Shown one piece after another: positions 57,254 through 64,000 of a stretch of DNA of 64,000 bases; position 1 is the first letter of the stretch, and every line of letters begins with the position of its first letter. A model generated the notes under the pieces. It made no database searches, had not been told where the DNA came from, and saw only the letters and a program-made list of their open reading frames with translations. A program made the position numbers and the translations under genes. This DNA is from Periconia sp. R9002 (taxonomy: Eukaryota > Ascomycota > Dothideomycetes > Pleosporales > Periconiaceae). The stretch lies in contig JAMAHW010000053.1 in NCBI GenBank assembly GCA_023627715.1, positions 186,001 to 250,000 of the forward strand. The letters run 5' to 3'.

Positions 57254-59373
57254 TCAAGAGTGCCTTGCGCTCTGCTTTGATGGCAAACTCGATACTTTGG
57301 CCTGAGCGCCATGGTCCACCAGAGGCATCAACAATCGTAGAGCCTCCGCTAGCTCGTACGCTGAGGTTTTCGAGGTTCGAGAAGCGTTGAAGTTCGCCAT
57401 TGCGAAATTTAGGGCAGTCCATCCTGATTTGTTTTGTGTCTCTGTTCGGACTCGTTTGGAAACCAGAAACCTGACCGTCTTCATACACGAGTGCTTTACA
57501 GCAAGCATAAGGGGAGTCTCCCCGCTGTTCGATTGGCAATCCATGTTAGCGCCTTCATAGTATAAGGTCGTAGCAAGGGACAGCAACGTGTCGTCTTGAC
57601 GATGTTTGTCGTAGTTCTTTGAAAGCAGATCGTATACCTGAGATCGAACAGTACCACTCTTGAAAGGCCAGACCGAGGCAAAACGCATGACGGAGAAGCA
57701 GTAAGAAATCCGTCTGGAATCTTCAATAGAAAGCCGGTCGACGAAGGATAGTCCGAACATATCGAGAGATTTGGATAGTTTTCCGATTATGTCGCTCATA
57801 CCAGTGGGTTCTTTCACCAAATCAATCACCCAGTCAATTCGAAAATGTTCTCTCAAACAAAGAAAGTCAAGAAAATTCTTGCGCTCAGCATCCAGATGTT
57901 GAAAATTGAATTCCACGTTTCGCAGGTTCAATATCAAGCACATAAAGGCTGTCTTGTGTCGATAGTTTGCGCAGCCGCATTCGGTTTCTGTCAACACCTT
58001 GGAGTCCAGATAGAACAAAAACGTACGACCATTTTGGTCACGAAGATTACACTCTCTACCGAAGTGGTTGACAAGAGTCAGAAGCACATGTAACGGCGCA
58101 CCAACATGGGTAGCAAAGAATAAAGCATCCCATCCCTCTCTCAGAAGAGTGTTGATTGGGGGGCATTTCAGATGGATCCTTTGAGCTTCTGTACTGATCG
58201 TAGAATGCACAATTTGCCTATGTATGCAACTCGTGTCTATGGAACAGCACTGTTGGAGTAGCGCACGATTGATGTATTGGACGTCGTCCTGTTGACGCAC
58301 AAGAAAATGTGCGTCTGCCCGTCTGCAAGCTTCATGTTCGTTCTCACCAACTTTGAGTTCTGACAAGGTTGCGTCTTCCCGGGGAGCCAGAGATGTTTGA
58401 GAGATAGAGTGGCATACGGATGTGCCGATTGAGCTGAAAGAATAACGAAGGCTTAACGTGCGCTTGATCAGAGATCGTTCCGATGGTGTCCGGCCAAGCG
58501 TCTTGAGGATGCGCGAGATCTTCGAGGTACGACTGCACTGTGAAGGCGCTACACTCTTGTTGTCTATCTCGGGGTGGATATTGGTATCTTGATCAGTGGA
58601 AGCATCTGACTCTGTATGTGAAGGCTCGTTGTATATCATTTTCAAACGCAAATCGATGCCTGGGGGGAATGAATGGGCGACAAAATTGAGCCTGTGGATT
58701 TCGCCTACTGAAATATTGCTCATGTGGAGGTTCTCGGTACGCTCAGATACCATACTGCTAGGAATAATTTGACCGGGATGTAGGAGAGCTGAAGGAAGGA
58801 CATCCTCTCTATATTGTTCAAGGGGATCGGCTCGAGCGCGAATTTGTGCGAAAGACTGAGGGCTGATTGATATCTTCGAAAGTTGTTTGTGGTTTGCATC
58901 GTCGACAACGGACAATCTAGCCGCAGCATGCTTTTTGTGTCTTGCCCTGAACCTTTCAGATTCGAGCACACATCGCAAACGATTTTTCATTGTAGTTTTG
59001 TCAGAGGCACATAAGCCAGCCCATCCTGGCCCAAACAACTGTCGCATATTATGCTGTGCGGTTCGTTCACTAAAAGCATCAGTTTCTGTCCGGTTGAGTT
59101 GAGGGGATAAGCTCACATCCTTGGGGTTGCGTTCCTACTCAACACACTCAACAAATCAAAAATCTCGTGGAATTGCAGTCCACAAAAGCGTAACACAATT
59201 AGTCTTTTCAACCAACGTAGACTCCATGTGTGTGGTCTGCCACGCCCGGCATAACCGTCTTCTTCAATCGTCTTCTTTCGTTTCTTTATCCCCAACCCGC
59301 TACCGACCTGCCACTGCCTTTGTCTATGTTTCTGGTGCTGTCGACCATTTTGAACTGGGCGCGTGGGGGCCAT
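57254..59373 (-). CDS. Ankyrin-like protein with N-terminal helical domain
   Basis: Two exons (59373-59117, 59069-57254) over a 47-bp intron (GTGAGC...TTTTAG) give 690 residues. The N-terminus is basic, then WSLRWLKRLIVLRFCGLQFH and EIFDLLSVLSRNATPR. Splicing continues into ERTAQHNMRQLFGPGWAGLC, a helical module seen before ankyrin regions in fungal proteins. The middle is Ser/Thr-rich and likely disordered. Ankyrin-type repeats occur from about residue 370: REGWDALFFATHVGAPLHVL, and later SNSGETPLMLAVKHSCMKTV with KSGWTALNFAMAN. Without the intron the second exon would start at 59116 with a different first 16 residues. The function is unknown; such proteins are common in ascomycete accessory genomes. 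Confidence 0.65.
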
Positions 59374-59615
59374 GTTCGCGTATTATGGCATAAATAGTCG
59401 TGGATCAAAACTTTGCCGCTCAGGGAGTCGTAAAACGTAGCAGCAAGTGGAGGCTGGCGAGCCGATTTAAACTTGGTTTCATTTGAGCGAATGTTCTGTT
59501 TTTAAATGTTAACTCGAATGCGTACAGAGGAGGTGGTAATCAACCATAGCCATAGGCAAGGAGCAAGGAACAAAATCTGATACAGGAGATTCGAGCGCAA
59601 GGCTTAGTCTGGGTA
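59374..59615. other. Noncoding, promoter side of the ankyrin-like gene
   Basis: A short stretch upstream of the ankyrin-like gene and directly adjacent to the nested elements. No ORF is present. Confidence 0.5.
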
Positions 59616-60046
59616 CGGGGGGGCGGCACATCGGGAGGTGACGATTCGGGCCTCTAGTGTACCATAGAAAAATGGCTAACAAGTAGGGTTGGCAGATATA
59701 CGTTACGAGCTATACGTATATACGTATATACGTGTTTATATACATGACATAAAATGTATATAAAGTAACCTAAACATACGCTAATCTAATTAGGAACACG
59801 CTAAGCCTCTTATAGAAACGCATAGGTCACATTAAACTTTTCTAAGAAGCTTACTAATAAGTGGTCCTAGCGTTTTGGTTTTATACACTTACAACGTATA
59901 TACCGTATTTTACATATACACGAAAATTTTAAATATACGGTATATTGCACAACCCTACTAACAAGTAGAGCAAAATCTGAAGTTCTGGTTGATTGGACTC
60001 GACACCAACGGCACGATTCGTCACCTCCCGACGTGTCAACCCCCTG
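59616..60046. mobile_element. MITE-like element, family A, split by a nested hAT-type MITE
   Basis: The two ends form inverted repeats of about 46 bp. Left to right, 59614-59659 pairs with 60048-60003 at 36 of 46 positions, including a perfect 14-bp block TCGGGAGGTGACGA. TA lies immediately outside each end (59614-59615 and 60047-60048), fitting a TA target duplication. Removing the internal insertion with its extra 8-bp duplication leaves an element of about 149 bp with no coding capacity. The right end matches the element at 35191-35424. Small size, inverted ends and no ORF define it as a MITE; the autonomous parent is not in this window. Confidence 0.75.
59684..59957. mobile_element. hAT-type MITE inserted in the family A element
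   Basis: The 274-bp element begins TAGGGTTGGCAGATATACG and ends CGGTATATTGCACAACCCTA. These ends are inverted repeats (TAGGGTTG exact, then near-matching ATATAC). It is flanked on both sides by the 8-bp direct repeat CTAACAAG (59676-59683 and 59958-59965). An 8-bp target duplication with short TIRs is the hallmark of hAT transposition. The interior is AT-rich with runs of TATACGTA and no ORF. Confidence 0.85.
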
Positions 60047-60048
60047 TA

Positions 60049-61257
60049 TCTCAACGGGGGAACGATGAGCGCAACAATTGTTTAGGATCAAGGGCTTACC
60101 GCGGAAGTCGGCTAGGAACGCGATTGGTCTTCTCCATGTCGGGAACTTGTCGGGGAACGGCGGCATACCTCCCTACAATCTCGACAAAAAGAAAAGAACC
60201 CCTCCTCGAGTGCTTGGACATTGCTGCCGCACGGAAGGTCGCTTAGGAGGCGAAGCACCGCAAGAATTTTTTTTGGATACTAGCCTTGCCGATTGGCTAG
60301 GTTTTAAAGTCATTTTCGGAGCTGTATGCTATACCTTTGAGGCCTACAACAGCGTTAGGCATAATGATGCCATGTTGCGGTGAGGATCGTCTACCACTAC
60401 GCCCGTTCATCGCCTCCAGCGTGTTCGTCATGTTGTCGGCCCGCTTCCGGTGCCTGAACCCCGGCCCCTTTCCCCCTCCACGCCATCGTGACCTTTTCTC
60501 TATACTTTTCTATTCATTCCCCCTTCCGCCCCCCCCCCCCCCCCCCGGCTCCCGGTCATTTTCCTATCGTTTCCATATTTCCCTATTGAGTCCACCTGTA
60601 TCGTATCCGCCTATTACAGAGGCGCTTGTTTTCCTCATATCTCTTCATCTCATTCTACCCACTTATTCCTATTAAGCCCTTTCGTCTTCCTTTACCAAAA
60701 AACAGTAGTTCTGATCCGTATTTCATGGAAGCCCCCAGTTACTATCCCCTACCACCTGTAGTCTAGTAAACATATATACACAAAAATGTACCAGTGTGTA
60801 ATGCTAGACTACGCTCACGTTGTTGTTGATGTTGTATGTATTTAATGTTTTTCGAAGTAACCTCCCGGAGGGTATTTAGACGTGCTGTGTTAAGGAAAGT
60901 ATCTTATATATAAGCCTTTGCTGCGTAAGCGGTAATCTATCTAATCTCATATAGCCTATTCTTGCTGAAGGTGGTTGCCGCTGATTAAAAGGATGGCTCC
61001 GCCGGTTAAGGCAATCCTGTGCTGTTTGCAGTCCGAAGACTGAGGTGGATTACGCTCATGTTAGTGCGCCGTAGCTCACCTTTACAACGACGCCGCCCAC
61101 TGCGCAACAAATATCTCCTAACAGAGGATCTGCCCGCCTCTTATCCCTTCTCGGCTTTCTTCCGCCGCTAAACCGCAAATGTAAACGCAGGATATGGTCC
61201 TTCAATCCTCGTCTCGTCCAAAGGCAAGTATTGAGCGCAAGAAAGCACTGCGAGATG
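60049..61257. other. Noncoding with an 18-base C tract
   Basis: Pyrimidine-rich around 60,440-60,690, including an uninterrupted C18 run at 60529-60546. The rest shows no protein-like ORF. The right end leads into the TATA box at 61258. Confidence 0.5.
60529..60546 (+). repeat. C18 homopolymer
   Basis: Eighteen consecutive C bases inside a pyrimidine-rich stretch. Its length is likely to vary between assemblies or strains. Confidence 0.9.
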
Positions 61258-61265
61258 TATAAATA
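61258..61265 (+). promoter_or_regulatory. TATA box of the small spliced gene
   Basis: TATAAATA lies 116 bp upstream of the ATG at 61374, the same spacing as the TATA boxes of the HET, CIP1-like and xylanase genes in this window. Confidence 0.5.
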
Positions 61266-61373
61266 AGTTCAAGAAGGCTCATTGCAGGGTCAGATCAAAC
61301 TTTACTTCCTCCATCCCGACCAGAAACTTTAACTTTGCGAAACTCTGAAGCAATTTCGAATTCGAACGCAAAA

Positions 61374-61594
61374 ATGGCTCGCTCAGGTACTTTTCCACAT
61401 GCCAACACCCTTACCCTAGTCCACTAGTATCTGACGTGCTTGTAGAAAGTTTTGAGATGGCAATCATGTCCCTGATCTCCAATGTGTCACAAGCTGTACT
61501 TCAGTTCCTCGGTCTCATTCTTTTCGTATACTTTCAGCGACAGTTGAAGAAGAGTACAAGAAAGCCCACTAACAGCATTGTATTAGATGTTTAG
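61374..61594 (+). CDS. Probable small single-span membrane peptide gene, spliced
   Basis: Exon 1 is only 13 nt (61374-61386: MARS plus one base). An intron of 59 bp starts GTACTT, carries TCTGAC as branch point and ends TTGTAG. Exon 2 (61446-61594) adds SFEMAIMSLISNVSQAVLQF and then LGLILFVYFQRQLKKSTRKP to a TAG. The product is 53 residues with one strong membrane span (about VLQFLGLILFVYF) followed by a basic segment, the layout of a small type-II or tail-inserted peptide. A TATAAATA box 116 bp upstream supports expression. It resembles no family I can name. It could be a chance ORF, but promoter, intron and span together make a real gene plausible. Confidence 0.5.
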
Positions 61595-63880
61595 GACACA
61601 TAAGGTTCAAGAACAACTTCCGATCGAAAATAGTGCTTACTGTAACACAGGTTCAAAGGGCACTGCACTTGAGGTGGAAGACCTTGGGAGGTAATTAGTC
61701 TATGGCAGCTATCAGACGCAGCAAAGAAGATGTTGTCTTTTCTTTGCTTTGATATTTTATGCGTTAACAGGGTTGGTTATCTGGCGCTTTCTTCACGGAT
61801 CAGCTACGAGATTGTTACTGGTTAGGTGTTCGCGATGACAATATCATACAGAATCACATAGACCAATCTAAGCTGAAATTTCATGCTCGGGTTCCGAGTT
61901 ACGCTTTTGAGCCATACAGTGTACTAAAACATTACTGCAACATTGAGGTCTGAATGAAGTGAATATTTAGCCTCCAAGGGGGTTCTAATCATGGAACATC
62001 TCCGTGCGAAAACTCAGACATCTTTACCAATCCGGAGTTACGATATAATTAATTTTTTGTAGCACTAGTAGCAAGATTTATTTATCTACGATACTACCCG
62101 TCGCTAAGTAGGTTAACACTGTGTAGTTTGGCATAATTAAAACGCGGCTTTCGTTCTTCATCGGTATAACACTATTCAGAATGCTTATGTTAAGAAACAT
62201 AAGGAACAATAGATGGGCAGCACACTAGTCGCCGCGTTGGCCCGCGCAAACTGACGCGACTCTCAGCAGAATCAGGGTTTTGGAAGTAGCGTGCTATCTC
62301 CAAATGAGTCGTGATTTCTGGGTGAGGAGGCTAGCGCTTTTAGTTTAGGCTCTGGAAGAGGTATGGAATGTAGTTTGATATCTTGAATATTGGTGATCGT
62401 TGGTAGTCCTTAAGGAAATGGATGCAGCTCTCGTGATAGTATGGGATCCGTCTCTTATCTACCGCAGGATTAGCATCGGGGGGCCTTTAAATCATCCGGC
62501 ACCACTTTGATGTAATTCGAAACCCTCTCAGCTCCGTTTTCTCCGATTTTTCTTATACAAAGCTTGTGTTTCCACGCAAGTACTATATGGTTTTATTAAA
62601 TTTGGTTATTTGCCACACTCCGGTAGAGACGTTGGAAATGTAGCTAGAGCCTGTTTTGACTGTTGTACAGCAGATCGAGCTCTATATCGCGAATACAAAA
62701 TAGGTTCAATCTAAACTAGGTGAAATCTGGTATATTATACCAGTCTCTGATACGCCACAATGCGTGCGGGCTGTTTATTGGAGACGACTTAGTACGATTC
62801 CACTTCTTCATGAAATGCTAGCGGTCTAAAAGTTGTGGCTGACATGCATATTATCGTTGCTTTGAACTCGCACTCTCCCACATGCATCACAAGTTTCACT
62901 CGGAAAAGTCCTATGAATTGACCCTGCCCTCAAAATTGACTGACGATATCAATTGATGGTTGGTGTTTCTTGTTCCATAAGAATAAAATACTATTATAAC
63001 AGCATGGTATAACATCATTGAACGTCTCAAAGAGGGGTACAATAGGATTAGATTTATACATATGTTATTGTTAGTATTGTAGTAATACTTGCTTTTAATA
63101 ATGTGTAAGCGATTGTGAACAATTCAACACGGTTCTTAGATTCGACCTGGAGGCGATTCGCTGAACAAAAAGTTCTGCTAATCTTGGCCCCCAAATCATT
63201 TCATATTCCGTGTAGCTAGCCTTATCGCGCAAAGTGTACGTTGTATACACATAGTTGAAGTCGCCGATCAAACATCGGTCGTGCGCTGCCCCCGCCCCTC
63301 TCGAATCTTATGCGTATCAGATTATACGACACGTTACGGACATATTCACGAATCCCTATTGGCTGACACAGCCTTACATCCAACAAAATCTAGGTAGCTA
63401 CCAAGCCTTGCCCAATGATTTTGCTTGTGTGGTTTATATCGGACAAAAAAATACGTCTAGAAATAGACAGGGTTGCTCACAGACACGGTTAGGTTGTAGA
63501 GATTAACGATATCTGGGACTTCTGGCTAACATCATAGACCAGCTACTCCGTGAGACGTTAGATAACAGTACCAACTACAAGACTCGTTAAAGAATTAGAA
63601 GTAAATCCCCGGTCATCTAAACCTAACCCCAGTTAGGAAAATGCGGCACTGCTCGAAGGGTATCCCACTTGTGCGGATTGTCCCATTGTATTTCTAGATA
63701 TTTTGCATGTATGTGAAGCGTAAGAGAGCTGACTTCACTTCAAAGCTAGAACAGAATTACATGTAAAATACCTAAAAGTATCTTCGAGTGGTGTTGACAA
63801 AAAGAAGGAAAGATCCTCTTCACACAGAGAATTCGTAGTGGACGGAATTCTACCAAACTATTTCTCGGCATATCGTAAAA
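61595..63880. other. Noncoding 2.3 kb
   Basis: No protein-like ORF, RNA gene or transposon end was found. On the minus strand about 63,640-63,705 reads EIQWDNPHKWDTLRAVPHF without flanking support, which may be a gene relic. Confidence 0.4.
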
Positions 63881-64000
63881 ATGCCTGTAGACATGTCATT
63901 GGTAGTTGCACGGACCCCTTCTTGTCGAGTTGCGATGCTTCAGACCAACTTCAACTCCAATACCGCTGTCAACGTCAATACGAAGTCCATGATCGTCGAC
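63881..64000 (+). CDS. Possible N-terminal fragment of a gene running off the window
   Basis: An ATG at 63881 opens a frame (MPVDMSLVVARTPSCRVAML and onward) that is still open at the last base, 40 codons later. No domain is recognisable in this length. It may be a chance ORF. Confidence 0.2.
   Translation, partial: MPVDMSLVVARTPSCRVAMLQTNFNSNTAVNVNTKSMIVD

Noticed and set aside
57234..57539. 101-codon minus-strand ORF overlapping the end of the ankyrin-like gene
   Set aside because: It is in another frame. The main frame carries the ankyrin pattern and ends properly.
59867..60166. 99-codon minus-strand ORF
   Set aside because: It runs through both nested transposon ends. Its similarity to a minus-strand ORF at 35.4 kb comes from the shared TIR, not from a protein.

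Overview
This window comes from a filamentous ascomycete nuclear genome. Genes are short and compact, with introns of about 42-110 bp that start GT(A/G)NGT, carry CTNAC-like branch points and end YAG. Zn2Cys6, Clr5, HET and CDF families are present, as are fungal secreted carbohydrate-active proteins. Gene families and codon use suggest Pezizomycotina, possibly Dothideomycetes; that class-level guess is inference. I rebuilt most multi-exon genes by hand from splice signals, so exon joins are predictions.

Layout. 1-177: tail of an ankyrin-repeat gene. 1.0-4.5 kb: a divergent housekeeping pair, a PEX22-like peroxin (-) and the eIF2B gamma subunit (+). 5.2-9.8 kb: a divergent accessory pair, a Clr5-domain protein (-) and a HET-domain protein (+), separated by diverged direct repeats. 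12.2-13.3 kb: a four-span membrane protein. 15.0-17.5 kb: a five-exon Zn2Cys6 regulator (-). 19.7-21.0 kb: a seven-exon short-chain dehydrogenase (-) with a 10-nt micro-exon. 22.1-23.5 kb: a C2H2 regulator (-) isolated in noncoding DNA. 27.6-28.6 kb: an uncharacterised protein. 30.8-32.0 kb: a secreted repeat-tailed protein. 32.9-34.4 kb: a 2EXR/F-box-like gene cut by an in-frame TGA. 35.7-37.1 kb: a salicylate-hydroxylase-like FAD monooxygenase. 38.2-39.1 kb: a CIP1-like secreted protein. 39.5-40.9 kb: a Mn-type CDF transporter (-). 41.7-43.8 kb: a six-exon fungal transcription factor without a zinc cluster (-). 45.6-51.3 kb: a nine-exon, 1775-residue GHKL-ATPase/DUF3883 protein (-). 52.6-54.9 kb: an uncharacterised fungal family member broken by a frameshift. 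56.0-56.7 kb: a GH11 xylanase. 57.3-59.4 kb: an ankyrin-like protein (-). The last 4.5 kb is gene-poor and holds a nested pair of small inverted-repeat elements and one probable 53-residue membrane peptide gene.

How the genes fit together. I see no classical biosynthetic cluster. The functional threads are plant-biomass attack (CIP1-like protein and GH11 xylanase, both secreted, each with a TATA box about 120 bp before the start), aromatic and carbonyl redox metabolism (FAD monooxygenase, SDR), and an accessory set typical of fungal non-self-response repertoires (HET, Clr5, ankyrin, NOV/sacsin-like ATPase), two members of which look recently broken.

The most notable observations are the large GHKL-DUF3883 gene, the nested hAT-type MITE inside another MITE with a sibling 24 kb away, the micro-exon in the SDR, a 27-bp exact repeat shared by two gene 3' flanks, and the small spliced gene near 61.4 kb.
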